Made by a program: the position numbers and the translations under genes. This document shows positions 54,848 through 64,000 of a stretch of 64,000 nucleotides of DNA, one piece after another (position 1 is the stretch's first letter; every line of letters starts with the position of its first letter). The stretch covers positions 248,001 through 312,000 of the forward strand of contig NZ_JABUFE010000002.1 of the NCBI RefSeq assembly GCF_013315265.1, in the 5' to 3' direction. The notes beneath the pieces were generated by a model. It had not been told where the DNA came from and did not search any database. It saw nothing but the letters and a program-made list of their open reading frames with translations. Source of the DNA: Parasulfitobacter algicola (GTDB lineage Bacteria > Pseudomonadota > Alphaproteobacteria > Rhodobacterales > Rhodobacteraceae).

Positions 54848-55738
54848 TCAGGCGGTCAGCCCTTTGGGCTCCTTGATACCATTCGCCCGGCAACAAGCCG
54901 TAACCGTGTTGGCCAAAAGGCACGCAATCGTCATCGGTCCAACACCACCCGGCACAGGCGTTATCGCACCTGCCACCTGACTTGCGGATGCGAAATCGAC
55001 ATCGCCCACCAGCTTTGTTTTTTCACCATTCGGTATGCGATTGATTCCCACATCAATGACCGTCGCACCCGGCTTGATCCAATCGCCTGTCACCATCTCA
55101 GGTCGCCCCACAGCCGCCACAACAATGTCTGCGCCGCGCACGACATCCTGCAAATCTTGTGTCCGGCTGTGTGCAATCGTGACTGTGCAACTGTCGCCTA
55201 AAAGCAGGTTCGCCATCGGCTTGCCCACGATATTACTGCGACCGATCACAACAGCGTTCATGCCACTAAGACTGCCGTGATAGTCGCGCAGCAACATCAG
55301 ACATCCCAACGGCGTACAGGGCACCATCGATTTCTGACCGGTCCCCAACAGCCCCACGTTCGAGATATGAAATCCATCCACATCCTTGGCAGGCTCAATC
55401 GAATTGATCACCAGATCTTCGTTCAGATGGTCTGGCAACGGCAGCTGAACCAGTATCCCATGCACAGCAGGGTCCGCATTCAGCTGTGCGATCAAACTCA
55501 GCAAATCTGCCTCGGACGTGTCAGCGCCCAACTTATGTTCGATTGAATTCATGCCGACCTCGGTCGTCAGTTTGCCCTTTGATCGAACATAAACCTGACT
55601 GGCCGGATCCTCCCCCACCAACACGACAGCAAGCCCCGGCGTGATTCCGTTTTCCTCTTTCAGGCGCGCCACATGGGTCGCCACTTTTTCACGCACTTTG
55701 GCGGCAAAAGCTTTGCCGTCGATGATATCGGCACTCAT
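54848..55738 (-). CDS. folD: Bifunctional methylene-THF dehydrogenase / methenyl-THF cyclohydrolase
   Basis: FolD interconverts 5,10-methylene- and 10-formyl-tetrahydrofolate with NADP. The 296-residue protein has [21 protein letters not shown], the catalytic Lys region, the NADP-binding [14 protein letters not shown] and the signature [15 protein letters not shown]. The start is the ATG at 55738 after GAGGAG. The frame is open upstream to 55819, but that is the TTGTACAA repeat and is rejected as coding. fhs, encoding the next enzyme of the one-carbon route, lies just upstream on the same strand. Confidence 0.95.
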   Translation of the reverse strand: MSADIIDGKAFAAKVREKVATHVARLKEENGITPGLAVVLVGEDPASQVYVRSKGKLTTEVGMNSIEHKLGADTSEADLLSLIAQLNADPAVHGILVQLPLPDHLNEDLVINSIEPAKDVDGFHISNVGLLGTGQKSMVPCTPLGCLMLLRDYHGSLSGMNAVVIGRSNIVGKPMANLLLGDSCTVTIAHSRTQDLQDVVRGADIVVAAVGRPEMVTGDWIKPGATVIDVGINRIPNGEKTKLVGDVDFASASQVAGAITPVPGGVGPMTIACLLANTVTACCRANGIKEPKGLTA

Positions 55739-55773
55739 TTTTTTTGCTCTCCTCACGCCTGTCCGTACAAGAG

Positions 55774-55820
55774 TTTTGTACAAAAATTTTTGTACAAAAT
55801 AGGCGTACAAATTATACAAA
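55774..55820. repeat. TTGTACAA-rich 47-bp repeat, copy 2 (between fhs and folD)
   Basis: Same unit as at 9726-9772: two TTGTACAA palindromes, a variable five-base segment, and GTACAAATTATACAAA. An extra half-site CGTACAA lies just outside at 55764-55770. It occupies most of the gap between fhs (end 55826) and folD (start 55738). Relative to the downstream gene it is inverted compared with copy 1, so if it is an operator it works in either orientation. Confidence 0.75.
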
Positions 55821-55825
55821 ACAGC

Positions 55826-57502
55826 CTAGAACAGCCCCTCGACCTCACCGGCATCATTCAGCATGATCTGTTCCGCCGATGGCGTTCTGGGCAATCCCGG
55901 CATCGTCATGATCTCACCACAGATCACCACGATAAAGCCCGCACCCGCGCTTAATCGCACTTCGCGCACCGGAACGCCATGGCCTGTTGGCGCACCGCGC
56001 AAGTTTGGATCGGTACTGAACGAATATTGCGTTTTTGCCATACAAATCGGAAGATGGTCAAACCCCTGATCTTCCCAGGCGCGCAGTTGGTCACGAATTT
56101 TCTGATCGGCCAGAACCTCGTCTGCGCGATAGATGCGCTTGGCAATGGTTTCGATCTTGTCGAACAAGGGCATGTCATCGCGATAAAGCGGGGCAAATTG
56201 GCTGACACCGCTATCGGCAATTTCAGCAACGCGCGTGGCCAGTTCTTTGATCCCGTCAGACCCGGAAGCCCAATGTTTACAAAGGATTGCCTCGGCTCCT
56301 TGGCTTTCGACATAGTCTTTTACAGCCTGCACTTCGGCGTCTGTATCACTAACAAAATGATTGATCGCAACAACGACCGGCACGCCGAAACTTTTGACAT
56401 TGCCAATATGACGCCCAAGGTTCGGGCAGCCATCCTGCACCGCCTGAACATTCTCAGGCCCTAGATCGGCCTTGGCCACACCACCGTTCATCTTCATCGC
56501 ACGCACAGTCGCCACCAGCACCACGCAATCGGGCGCTATACCGGCTTTGCGGCATTTAATGTTCATGAATTTTTCAGCGCCCAGATCGGCGCCAAAGCCC
56601 GCTTCGGTCACAACATAATCAGCCAGTTTCAATGCCGTAGTCGTCGCAATGACCGAATTACAGCCGTGGGCGATATTCGCAAATGGACCGCCGTGAACAA
56701 AAGCCGGATTGTTTTCAAGAGTTTGCACAATGTTCGGTTGCATCGCATCTTTCAACAGAACCGTCATCGCACCATCAGCTTTCAGATCGCGACAATAGAC
56801 AGGCGACCGATCCCGGCGATAGGCAACGATGATATCGCCCAGACGTTTTTGCAGGTCGGTCAGGTCATTGGCCAAACACAAACAGGCCATGACCTCGGAT
56901 GCAACAGTGATATCAAACCCGGCTTCGCGTGGAAAACCGTTGGCCACACCACCCAATGACGCTGTAATCTGACGCAAGGCGCGATCATTCATATCCAAAA
57001 CGCGGCGCCACACAACACGGCGGATGTCGATCTCAAGCTCATTACCCCAGTAAATATGATTATCAATCATCGCTGACAACAAATTATGTGCCGACGTGAT
57101 TGCGTGGAAATCGCCTGTGAAATGCAGGTTCATCTCCTCCATCGGGACAACTTGGGCATAGCCACCGCCCGCCGCGCCACCTTTCATACCAAAGCACGGC
57201 CCAAGCGACGCCTCGCGGATACAAATCGCAGCCTTCTTACCAATGGCATTCAGCCCGTCACCAAGCCCGACCGTCGTCGTGGTCTTGCCTTCACCGGCCG
57301 GTGTCGGGTTAATGGCTGTAACAAGGATCAGCTTGCCGTTTTCACGTCCCTGGACCGAGTTGATAAAATCCTGGCTGACTTTTGCTTTGTCATGGCCATA
57401 GGGCAGCAGGTCATCACTTGTGATCCCCAGCTTTGCACCAATCTCTTGGATAGGTTTCTTATTCGCTTCGCGGGCGATCTCAATATCGGATTTAAAGCTC
57501 AT
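55826..57502 (-). CDS. fhs: Formate--tetrahydrofolate ligase
   Basis: Fhs makes 10-formyl-THF from formate, THF and ATP. The 558-residue protein has the P-loop-like [18 protein letters not shown] at about residues 67-84 and conserved [22 protein letters not shown]. Monovalent-cation and THF-site segments ([15 protein letters not shown]) and the C-terminal [20 protein letters not shown] are also visible. With folD directly downstream it forms a formate-to-methylene-THF module. The intervening repeat may regulate folD or separate the two transcripts. Confidence 0.96.
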   Translation of the reverse strand: MSFKSDIEIAREANKKPIQEIGAKLGITSDDLLPYGHDKAKVSQDFINSVQGRENGKLILVTAINPTPAGEGKTTTTVGLGDGLNAIGKKAAICIREASLGPCFGMKGGAAGGGYAQVVPMEEMNLHFTGDFHAITSAHNLLSAMIDNHIYWGNELEIDIRRVVWRRVLDMNDRALRQITASLGGVANGFPREAGFDITVASEVMACLCLANDLTDLQKRLGDIIVAYRRDRSPVYCRDLKADGAMTVLLKDAMQPNIVQTLENNPAFVHGGPFANIAHGCNSVIATTTALKLADYVVTEAGFGADLGAEKFMNIKCRKAGIAPDCVVLVATVRAMKMNGGVAKADLGPENVQAVQDGCPNLGRHIGNVKSFGVPVVVAINHFVSDTDAEVQAVKDYVESQGAEAILCKHWASGSDGIKELATRVAEIADSGVSQFAPLYRDDMPLFDKIETIAKRIYRADEVLADQKIRDQLRAWEDQGFDHLPICMAKTQYSFSTDPNLRGAPTGHGVPVREVRLSAGAGFIVVICGEIMTMPGLPRTPSAEQIMLNDAGEVEGLF

Positions 57503-57697
57503 GGTTTGTCCCTGCGTCCCTGTGATGACATCTGTCTATCTTCGGCTATAGCCGCCCGACAAGCGACTGACCGATGCATTTCCGACATTTCCACCACTGG
57601 AATCGGCGGCGGTGGAGTTAATTGTGTCTTATCGGAAATCTTGGGAACCAATCGGCCCATCAACAGTTCACTTTATAGAAACAGGAAAGGGTCTGAC

Positions 57698-57772
57698 ATG
57701 TCTGGTATTACAATCGCTATTCATTTTGGTTTCGCGCTTGGCTTGGGAATGGCGCTTTTGGTTTTGATCTAA
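57698..57772 (+). CDS. Candidate 24-residue single-span membrane peptide
   Basis: ATG at 57698, preceded by GGAAAGGG at ribosome-site distance, opens a 24-codon frame to a TAA. It encodes MSGITIAIHFGFALGLGMAL followed by LVLI: one hydrophobic helix with a central His. It ends overlapping the convergent MOSC gene stop. Such short membrane peptides are often unannotated. The good ribosome site and uninterrupted hydrophobic character are the only evidence; no homology can be checked here. Confidence 0.45.
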   Translation: MSGITIAIHFGFALGLGMALLVLI

Positions 57773-58350
57773 ACGCCCTTCCAAGACCGCTGCTCCGGCA
57801 CATGCAGGCGCAGCTTTTCACCAATCTGCAAGATACCTTCGCGTTCAACCCACGCAGTTACCCCACGTCTACCCTTGGCCGCCGCTTTGAATTTTGATCC
57901 AAAGCCAGGCAAATCTTCATCAATCACTTTCGCAGGCAGATGGCATGGCCGATTTTCCATGTCGACAACCAATGTTGTTCCCGACCCAGATTGCAGTCTG
58001 GACGAGGGCGGTAGATATGTGAAATCAGGCAAACCGCCAATTACCATGGAGGCCCCAACCCATTCCGGTTGAATGTCTGACACGCCCATCAAATCAGCTA
58101 CCTCAGCCATTTCCTCCATTGAAACCATCGAAAACTGTCTGACATTTCGGATGACTGTGCCCCGGGGATGTTGTGATGTCACCCGTGAGCATGACAGGCG
58201 CGTCAACCCGGCATGATCTTCGCCCTCTACACCCGCAAATGTCGCCGTAACAGACTGTAATGATTGAGATCGCAGGGATGCGGTTCGGTCCGGAACATAC
58301 CCCAGCCATGTAATCGTGCCGAAGAAATCAGTTGGGACAAGTGCTGGCAT
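57769..58350 (-). CDS. MOSC domain-containing protein
   Basis: A protein of about 193 residues with a MOSC domain, the beta-barrel fold found in molybdenum cofactor sulfurase C-termini and YiiM-type proteins. The family Cys is visible in EDHAGLTRLSCSRV, where many members have HAG...R..C. Later conserved parts are GASMVIGGLPDFTYLPPSSRL and CHLPAKVIDEDLPG, ending in a GRRGVTAWVEREG segment. I used the ATG at 58350 (MPALVPTDFFG), as the preceding residues to 58419 overlap the ftsH terminator. Sulphur transfer to a Mo enzyme is the likely role. Confidence 0.85.
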   Translation of the reverse strand: MPALVPTDFFGTITWLGYVPDRTASLRSQSLQSVTATFAGVEGEDHAGLTRLSCSRVTSQHPRGTVIRNVRQFSMVSMEEMAEVADLMGVSDIQPEWVGASMVIGGLPDFTYLPPSSRLQSGSGTTLVVDMENRPCHLPAKVIDEDLPGFGSKFKAAAKGRRGVTAWVEREGILQIGEKLRLHVPEQRSWKGV

Positions 58351-58381
58351 GTAAATATCGCAGATCTTAAGTATTGATATA

Positions 58382-58414
58382 AAAAGGCCCCGACAACGAT
58401 GTGCGGGGCCTTTT
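58382..58414 (-). terminator. Rho-independent terminator of ftsH
   Basis: AAAAGGCCCCG and CGGGGCCTTTT form a perfect 11-bp stem around an 11-base loop, followed on the minus strand by TATATC after a short T run. It begins 10 bases past the ftsH stop codon. Confidence 0.88.
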
Positions 58415-58424
58415 AGCAAAAGTC

Positions 58425-60347
58425 TTATGCCGTTGGTTCTGGCTCAAGCTCGCTATCGGGCGCGCGTGGCTTTTTCGGCTTTGTTTTTGGAATGGCTGTC
58501 ACCGACGCCGCAGATCCCTGATCAGGCTTGTCATCTTTGTCGTCCGAATGCGGCGGTTCACCACGGATGACACGGTGGATTTCGTCACCTGTCAAAGTCT
58601 CATATTCCAGCAACCCTCTTGCAAGCAGCTCGAACTCTTTTTCCTTTTCGGTAATAATCTTCAAAGCGGTTTCATACCCATCCTGAATGAATTTCTTCAC
58701 CTCGTCTTCGATCAACTGCTTGGTATTAGCCGAAACCGAAAAACCAGCCGTATTACCCTGATATCCCTCGTGTGCTTCGGCATAGTCGATGTTACCAATC
58801 TTATCGGACATCCCCCAACGCAAGACCATTGCACGGGCCAGACCTGACGCACTTTGGATATCCCCGGCAGGACCATTGGACACACGTTCAGCCCCATACT
58901 TAAACACTTCAGCCGCTTTACCGGCCATCGTCATGGCAAGGCGCTGATGGCATTCGTCCTGGAACATGTTCAGGCGATCCATTTCAGGCAAGCTCATCAC
59001 CATGCCCAACGCACCACCGCGCGGAATAATCGTGGCTTTATAAACCGGATCACATTTGGGCAACGTGATCCCCACAATTGCGTGACCCGCTTCGTGATAA
59101 GCCGTCATTTCCTTTTGTTCTGCCGTCATGACCATTGACCGGCGTTCAGCACCCATCATGACCTTATCTTTGGCGCTTTCAAAATCTTCCATGGTGACAA
59201 AACGGCGTCCAACACGGGCAGCCATAAGAGCAGCTTCGTTCACCAGGTTGGCCAGATCCGCGCCAGAAAACCCGGGGCTGCCCCGCGCAATGATCCGCAG
59301 ATCCACGTCAGGACCAAGCGGTGTTTTGCGGGCATGCACACCCAGAATTTTTTCGCGGCCCTTGATATCGGGATTGGGTACCGTGATCTGACGATCAAAA
59401 CGACCTGGACGCAATAGCGCAGGATCAAGCACATCGCGACGGTTTGTGGCAGCCACGATGATCACGCCTTCGTTAGCCTCAAACCCGTCCATTTCAACCA
59501 AAAGCTGGTTCAAAGTCTGTTCGCGTTCATCGTTTCCGCCGCCATATCCGGCACCCCGATGACGACCGACTGCGTCGATCTCGTCAATAAAGACGATGCA
59601 CGGCGCGTTCTTTTTGGCCTGTTCGAACATGTCGCGCACACGGGATGCACCAACTCCAACGAACATTTCGACAAAGTCCGAACCCGATATTGTGAAAAAC
59701 GGCACACCCGCTTCGCCCGCAATGGCACGCGCCAGCAACGTTTTACCAGTACCGGGGGGGCCAACAAGCAATGCACCTTTCGGAATTTTACCGCCAAGAC
59801 GGCTGAATTTCTGCGGGTTGCGCAGGAATTCAACGATCTCTTCCAGCTCTTCTTTAGCTTCGTCAATGCCGGCGACATCGTCAAATGTAACGCGCCCCTG
59901 CTTTTCAGTCAGCAGTTTGGCCCGGCTTTTCCCAAAGCCCATCGCACCACCTTTGCCACCACCTTGCATGCGGTTCATGAAATAAATCCACACCCCGATC
60001 AACAGAAGAAACGGCAGAAGGCTTAGCAGAAAGTTCTGGAATGTAGATTCTTCCTGATTTTCGGCACTGACGGTCACGCCGTTTTCGCGCAGGATCGGGC
60101 GATATTCCTCGCCTGCGTTTGGTGGGGCGACTGTCGTAAATTCGGTGCCATCATTGTTCGTGACACGAATAGTCTGGTTGTCGATCTCAACAGATCCGAC
60201 AGTACCGCTTTCAACGCGGTCCAAGAATACGGAATAATCAACCTTTTCATTCTGCGCCGAACTTTGGCCACCATTGAAAATGTTGAACAGTATAAGGATC
60301 ATCAAAAACAGAACGACCCAAAATGCGATGTTTCTCGCGTTGCCCAA
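58425..60347 (-). CDS. ftsH: ATP-dependent zinc metalloprotease FtsH
   Basis: FtsH is the membrane-bound AAA+ protease that degrades misassembled membrane proteins and regulators such as sigma32 and LpxC. The 640-residue protein has two membrane segments (about 8-25 and 106-124) flanking a periplasmic domain. It has Walker A GPPGTGKT at 196-203, Walker B IVFIDEID at 251-258, the SRH region [20 protein letters not shown] and the zinc site HEAGH at 418-422. The start is a TTG at 60347, fixed by AGGAGA seven bases upstream. It follows tilS, the normal order, and ends at a strong terminator. Confidence 0.97.
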   Translation of the reverse strand: MGNARNIAFWVVLFLMILILFNIFNGGQSSAQNEKVDYSVFLDRVESGTVGSVEIDNQTIRVTNNDGTEFTTVAPPNAGEEYRPILRENGVTVSAENQEESTFQNFLLSLLPFLLLIGVWIYFMNRMQGGGKGGAMGFGKSRAKLLTEKQGRVTFDDVAGIDEAKEELEEIVEFLRNPQKFSRLGGKIPKGALLVGPPGTGKTLLARAIAGEAGVPFFTISGSDFVEMFVGVGASRVRDMFEQAKKNAPCIVFIDEIDAVGRHRGAGYGGGNDEREQTLNQLLVEMDGFEANEGVIIVAATNRRDVLDPALLRPGRFDRQITVPNPDIKGREKILGVHARKTPLGPDVDLRIIARGSPGFSGADLANLVNEAALMAARVGRRFVTMEDFESAKDKVMMGAERRSMVMTAEQKEMTAYHEAGHAIVGITLPKCDPVYKATIIPRGGALGMVMSLPEMDRLNMFQDECHQRLAMTMAGKAAEVFKYGAERVSNGPAGDIQSASGLARAMVLRWGMSDKIGNIDYAEAHEGYQGNTAGFSVSANTKQLIEDEVKKFIQDGYETALKIITEKEKEFELLARGLLEYETLTGDEIHRVIRGEPPHSDDKDDKPDQGSAASVTAIPKTKPKKPRAPDSELEPEPTA

Positions 60348-60428
60348 GGAAACTCTCCTATGAATTCTTCTGATCGGGCTCGATAGACCCGCCTCGTTAC
60401 CTCTAAAATAGAGATCACACGACTTTCT

Positions 60429-61685
60429 TCAATGCGTTATAATGGCAGTAAAGAAATCATTGTCACTTTTTATCGATTTAATGGTCCAGTTATTAACAAA
60501 TCCTGCAATTGGGGCGGAAATTAAATCGCTGCCGTGCCAGATTGATGGCGAACTTATCAGCGCATTGCGTGGAATTTGCAGATCACGCCAATCCGGGCGC
60601 TGTGCAAGGCCCGTTTCACCAAGCGCGCGAATCTCATGATCGTTGGTATTCGGTCCAGAAACGCGCCAGCGATTGTCCCACATCTGATCTGTCGAACATC
60701 TTAAATCTGACACAGCTTTAAATTCGCGGGTAATCCAGATCTGACCCTTCTTTGGAATAATCAAGGCACCGTGCAGAACACTTTGCTGTCCGTTTCGAAC
60801 GGCATCGACCACCTGTGACAGCGCTTTGTATCTTGGTTTATAAAACTGCCTCGACACCCATCCCAACCCATGCGCCAGCAAACGGTCACGCAACTCACCC
60901 GGCGCATCCAGAAAATCGTTTTGCTGGAAAACAACATTGCCTGCCCGTAATGTCACGATGCGCCGCGCCAAATCTTGCGTTGCAATTTCAAGGGCATAAC
61001 GTGCCTGCGCCATATGCGATGCAGTTTGCGCCAAACGGTCTTGTGTCAAACCAAGATCTGCCAACAACCCCATTATCTGACGGGCTTTGACACGATCAAA
61101 CCGATCATCGGTATTCGAAGGGTCATCGGCCCAAGGCTGATCAATCCCCGTCAGATAATCACGCAATTCTTGCCGCTTGGCCCATAAAAGCGGGCGCAAC
61201 CAGGCCACCGGACCATGCTGGCGCATCGGATGCATGCCGCTTAGCCCATCAACGCCAGAGCCACGCGCAAGCCGCATCAAAACGGTTTCGGCCTGATCAT
61301 CCAAAGTATGTGCCAATGCCACGTGCAAGATTTGATTGTCCTGCGCCCATTGTCCAATCAGATCATACCGTGCCTGTCGTGCCTGGGACTGTAGATTGCC
61401 ACGGCCATCCCAATCGTCCCACCCAAGAATATGATGCGGAACGCCCAATTTCGCGGCCGCACGGCCAACCATCTCAGCCTCATCCGCCGCACCCTTACGT
61501 AACCTGTGATCGACTGTAACACTTTGCAGGAATACGCCTGTGCGTGCCGAATATTGCGCCATCAGATGCAGCAAAGCCATCGAATCGCTGCCACCAGAAA
61601 CGGCAACGGCGACCCGATCCGGCCGCCGTTCCTGTGTCAGATCATCGAATGCGCTGACAAATTTATCGTATAGGCTTACTGACAC
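60429..61685 (-). CDS. tilS: tRNA(Ile)-lysidine synthase
   Basis: TilS adds lysine to C34 of tRNA-Ile(CAU), changing both codon and amino-acid identity. The 418-residue protein has the N-type ATP pyrophosphatase P-loop VSGGSDS at about residues 29-35, VDHRLRKGAADEAEMV, and HTLDDQAETVLMRLARGSG. The C-terminal half is a less conserved tRNA-binding region. The start is GTG at 61685, overlapping the cpoB stop by 10 bases. It lies between cpoB and ftsH, as in most Rhodobacterales. Confidence 0.94.
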   Translation of the reverse strand: MSVSLYDKFVSAFDDLTQERRPDRVAVAVSGGSDSMALLHLMAQYSARTGVFLQSVTVDHRLRKGAADEAEMVGRAAAKLGVPHHILGWDDWDGRGNLQSQARQARYDLIGQWAQDNQILHVALAHTLDDQAETVLMRLARGSGVDGLSGMHPMRQHGPVAWLRPLLWAKRQELRDYLTGIDQPWADDPSNTDDRFDRVKARQIMGLLADLGLTQDRLAQTASHMAQARYALEIATQDLARRIVTLRAGNVVFQQNDFLDAPGELRDRLLAHGLGWVSRQFYKPRYKALSQVVDAVRNGQQSVLHGALIIPKKGQIWITREFKAVSDLRCSTDQMWDNRWRVSGPNTNDHEIRALGETGLAQRPDWRDLQIPRNALISSPSIWHGSDLISAPIAGFVNNWTIKSIKSDNDFFTAIITH

Positions 61686-62488
61686 CCCAGGTCGCGCATG
61701 GAAGTTCGCGCCTCGGTCACTTGGGCATTGTTGGGAAAGCGAATTTCGACTTCACCCAAAGTCACGCACGCCTCACGCTGTTGGCCAAGACGCCCCAATG
61801 ATGTGCCCAATCGGGTCAGTGCACGGGGTGCATCCTGCCCGTTGGGATCGCTGGAAAACGCATTCAGATAAGCACGTGCAGCCGGGGCTGTATCGCCCAT
61901 CGCTTCATGTGCTTCGCCTTTTAGTAAATTAGCCTGCGCTGCCAACGGACCACCAGGATAGGTATCGTTGAATGCATCAAATTTCTGAATGGCCATTGCA
62001 AAGTCACCCTGTTCAAACAGCGCCTTTGCCTGATCGAAATCAGCCGCTTCGCTGATCGCCAATTGCGGTCCACCAGACGGCTGACTAACTTGTTGCCCGC
62101 TGGTGGCGCCAATGGTTTCCCCACCCAACGTGGGCGTTTCACCAAGTGTGCCAATATCGCAATTTTCATCCAACTCGCAGATCCGGAATTCCAGATCACC
62201 AATACGATTTGTCCCATCCTGAACAACGCGACCAATGCGGAATTCAAGCTGTTCGGTCTTGGCAGTCAGTCGCGACAGTTCGCTTTCAATAGATATGATC
62301 CGATCCAGAAGCGTGCCATCCTGATTAAGATTGCTGGACGATCCGGTTGGCGACAGTTCTGCCTTCAAACTTTCGATCTGTTGATACATCGCGCCCAACT
62401 CGGCCCGCACATCTGCCAGCGTGTCCGCCACGCCAGCCGATGGCAATAAAAGCCCAAGTGTCAGCAGGAAAGCACGTGTTCTTCTCAT
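61676..62488 (-). CDS. cpoB: Tol-Pal system protein CpoB (YbgF)
   Basis: CpoB coordinates Tol-Pal with murein synthesis in the periplasm. The 270-residue protein has a signal peptide (MRRTRAFLLTLGLLLPSAGV), a coiled coil (about residues 25-85, VRAELGAMYQQIESLKAEL) for trimerisation, an acidic linker, and a C-terminal TPR domain (FDQAKALFEQGDFAMAIQKF onward). It starts four bases after the pal stop. This is the standard tolB-pal-cpoB-tilS order. Confidence 0.94.
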   Translation of the reverse strand: MRRTRAFLLTLGLLLPSAGVADTLADVRAELGAMYQQIESLKAELSPTGSSSNLNQDGTLLDRIISIESELSRLTAKTEQLEFRIGRVVQDGTNRIGDLEFRICELDENCDIGTLGETPTLGGETIGATSGQQVSQPSGGPQLAISEAADFDQAKALFEQGDFAMAIQKFDAFNDTYPGGPLAAQANLLKGEAHEAMGDTAPAARAYLNAFSSDPNGQDAPRALTRLGTSLGRLGQQREACVTLGEVEIRFPNNAQVTEARTSMRDLGCQ

Positions 62489-62492
62489 TGGA

Positions 62493-63011
62493 TCAGCTTA
62501 CTCCGGCCGCTGAAATGATGGTCACAGACCGACGGTTCTGCGCATAGCATTCTTCGGTCGAACATGATGCCAACGGGCGCTCTTTACCATATGTCAACGT
62601 GCGCATCCGTGATCCGGCCACACCTTTGGATACCAGATAGTCGCGCACAGCTGCTGCACGACGTGCACCAAGGGCCAGGTTGTATTCACGCGTACCTTGT
62701 TCGTCAGCGTGACCTTCGATCACAGCGATATAGGTGGTATTCGCCATCAGCCATGCCGCCTGTCCATCCAAAACAGACTGCGCAGAAGGGCTAAGTGTGG
62801 ATTGATCCACAGCAAAGTTGATCGTATTTCCAACGGTCTGATTGAAATATTGTGGTGTCGCAGGATCCAGTGTTCCGCTTTCGATACCACCATTTGCGCC
62901 ACCGGGGCCACCTGCACCGCCTTCGCCATTGTTGCCAAAACGATCACCGTTCGTACAAGCCGCAGCGCCCAATAGCGCCAGCATAAGGGCTGCTTTCTTA
63001 AGATATGTCAT
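62493..63011 (-). CDS. pal: Peptidoglycan-associated lipoprotein Pal
   Basis: Pal anchors the outer membrane to murein and partners TolB. The 172-residue protein has a lipobox GAAAC near residue 19, a Gly/Asn-rich linker and an OmpA-like domain. The peptidoglycan-binding residues are visible in IEGHADEQGTREYNLALGARRA and the C-terminal YGKERPLASCSTEECYAQNR. AAAGGACA precedes the ATG at 63011. The Cys pair near the C-terminus may form a disulphide. Confidence 0.96.
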   Translation of the reverse strand: MTYLKKAALMLALLGAAACTNGDRFGNNGEGGAGGPGGANGGIESGTLDPATPQYFNQTVGNTINFAVDQSTLSPSAQSVLDGQAAWLMANTTYIAVIEGHADEQGTREYNLALGARRAAAVRDYLVSKGVAGSRMRTLTYGKERPLASCSTEECYAQNRRSVTIISAAGVS

Positions 63012-63088
63012 CTGCTCTGTCCTTTACCGCAAGTCTTTTTATGTTGTTATAATTACTATCCTAGCATCATCAGATCGCTTTGGAAACG

Positions 63089-64000
63089 CTAAGGCTGCAA
63101 CGGCCCCCAAGATGGATCAGAAGCCGCGTTGTCTGTCCGAATACTGCGCAAATTCCGACCCGATATGTCAACTGAATACAAAGATGGCGCACCATTCACG
63201 CCCTGGGTTTCGCGGGTAAACATGATCACACGGCCATTGGGCGACCACGTCGGACCTTCATCCAGAAAGTTCGACGTCAGCAGACGTTCGCGGCTGCCAT
63301 CGACATTCATCACACCGATATGAAAACGCCCGCCGGCTTGCTTGGTAAAGGCGATCAGATCCCCACGGGGCGACCAAACCGGTGTCCCATAGCGCCCATC
63401 TTCAAAGCTAATCCGCTGCGGTTCGCCACCATTTGCGGACATGATGTAAAGCTGCTGCGTGCCACTGCGGTCACTTTCAAACACGATCTGGCTGCCATCA
63501 GGGCTAAAGCTGGGCGCCGTTTCAATCGCAGGGCTGTTGGTCAACCGCGACAAGGATCCTGAATTCAGATCCATGCGATAAATATCCGTGTTGCCGCCTG
63601 TTGTCAGTGAAAACACTACCGTACGACCATCCGGGGCAAATCTGGGTGCAAAGCTCATGGTGCCTTCGGGCATCGCAAGCGCACGCCGACCCACGTTTGA
63701 AACATCCAGCAGATAAATCCGCGGAAAGCCTGTCTCGTACCCGGTATATAGTACCCGGTCACCCGTGGGCGAAAACCTTGGTGCCAGAACGATGGATGAA
63801 CTATCGGTCAGATATTGAATGTTTGCGCCATCATAGTCCATGATCGCCAGCCGCTTGGCGCGATTTTCTTTGGGGCCAGTTTCACTAACGAAAACCACAC
63901 GGCTGTCAAAATACCCACTTTCCCCGGTAATCCGCTGATAGACGGCATCCGACACCTTATGCGCCATGCGACGCCAAGCATCTGTGCTGCCCGCAAATTG
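63089..64000 (-). CDS. tolB: Tol-Pal system beta-propeller protein TolB, partial (N-terminus beyond the window)
   Basis: TolB is the periplasmic beta-propeller that shuttles between Pal, OmpA and TolA. The frame is open to base 64000, giving the last 303 residues. The N-terminal signal peptide and most of domain I lie outside. The visible part starts [20 protein letters not shown] and includes propeller blades with repeated [36 protein letters not shown] and [11 protein letters not shown] strands. A Met at 63967 is internal and not the true start. pal follows 77 bases later. Confidence 0.96.
   Translation of the reverse strand, partial: QFAGSTDAWRRMAHKVSDAVYQRITGESGYFDSRVVFVSETGPKENRAKRLAIMDYDGANIQYLTDSSSIVLAPRFSPTGDRVLYTGYETGFPRIYLLDVSNVGRRALAMPEGTMSFAPRFAPDGRTVVFSLTTGGNTDIYRMDLNSGSLSRLTNSPAIETAPSFSPDGSQIVFESDRSGTQQLYIMSANGGEPQRISFEDGRYGTPVWSPRGDLIAFTKQAGGRFHIGVMNVDGSRERLLTSNFLDEGPTWSPNGRVIMFTRETQGVNGAPSLYSVDISGRNLRSIRTDNAASDPSWGPLQP

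Noticed and set aside
55739-55819. N-terminal extension of FolD by 27 residues
   Set aside because: It also reads through the repeat; GAGGAG directly precedes the ATG at 55738.
1-64000. CRISPR arrays, prophage, insertion sequences
   Set aside because: No regularly spaced repeats, transposase, integrase or phage structural genes were found on either strand.

Overview
The window looks like a chromosomal segment of an alphaproteobacterium of the Rhodobacterales (Roseobacter/Rhodobacter type). The grounds are the gene families and their order: phaP-phaC facing phaZ with CTGC-N3-GCAG PhaR-type boxes, cobS and cobT close together, a dcw cluster with DUF2484 genes between murC and murB, and tolB-pal-cpoB-tilS-ftsH. 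Composition is moderate in GC and fairly even, with AT-richer islands near 34.7-35.5 kb and 52.5-53.8 kb. Most genes are intact housekeeping genes. No species can be named from the sequence alone.

Layout. 0-4.4 kb: a partial lipoprotein, then polyhydroxyalkanoate granule and synthesis genes (phaP, phaC) divergent from the depolymerase phaZ. 4.6-12.6 kb: cobaltochelatase subunits cobS and cobT, separated by a lipoprotein, a D-lyxose-isomerase-like cupin, a cobalt-type nitrile hydratase operon (alpha, beta, accessory) and a YARHG protein; then a GNAT enzyme and a hypothetical gene. 12.9-16.8 kb: M24 aminopeptidase P, DUF427 protein, ClC channel. 16.9-31.0 kb (minus strand): recN-bamD-lpxC and the division/murein cluster, transcribed ftsW-murG-murC-DUF2484-DUF2484-small membrane protein-murB-ddl-ftsQ-ftsA-ftsZ. 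31.1-33.0 kb: a BaiN/HI0933-like flavoprotein, tRNA-Gly(GCC) and a small exported repeat protein. 33.4-38.8 kb: histidine genes hisB-hisH, hisA, hisF-hisE, interrupted by an Imm11-like gene and small exported or membrane proteins. 38.8-43.7 kb: an exported 12-unit Sel1 protein, an App1-like phosphatase, a GMC oxidoreductase and a class II aldolase.

43.8-48.3 kb is the most unusual part. A minus-strand operon encodes an ABC importer (binding protein, permease, ATPase) and a ureohydrolase-family enzyme. All four genes are broken by independent stops and frameshifts. The leader ahead of the binding protein holds a segment closely resembling the 3' core of the guanidine-I (ykkC) riboswitch, followed by an intrinsic terminator. 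I read this as a decaying guanidine uptake and hydrolysis operon; two small downstream genes remain open.

48.3-58.4 kb: a fluoroacetate-dehalogenase-like hydrolase, Lhr-type helicase plus PdeM nuclease, two small membrane proteins, a Hint-domain protein, one-carbon genes folD and fhs, and a MOSC protein. 58.4-64 kb: ftsH, tilS, cpoB, pal and partial tolB. A 47-bp TTGTACAA-rich repeat occurs twice, next to cobT and between fhs and folD (41 of 47 positions identical by eye), and may be a shared operator or a dispersed element.
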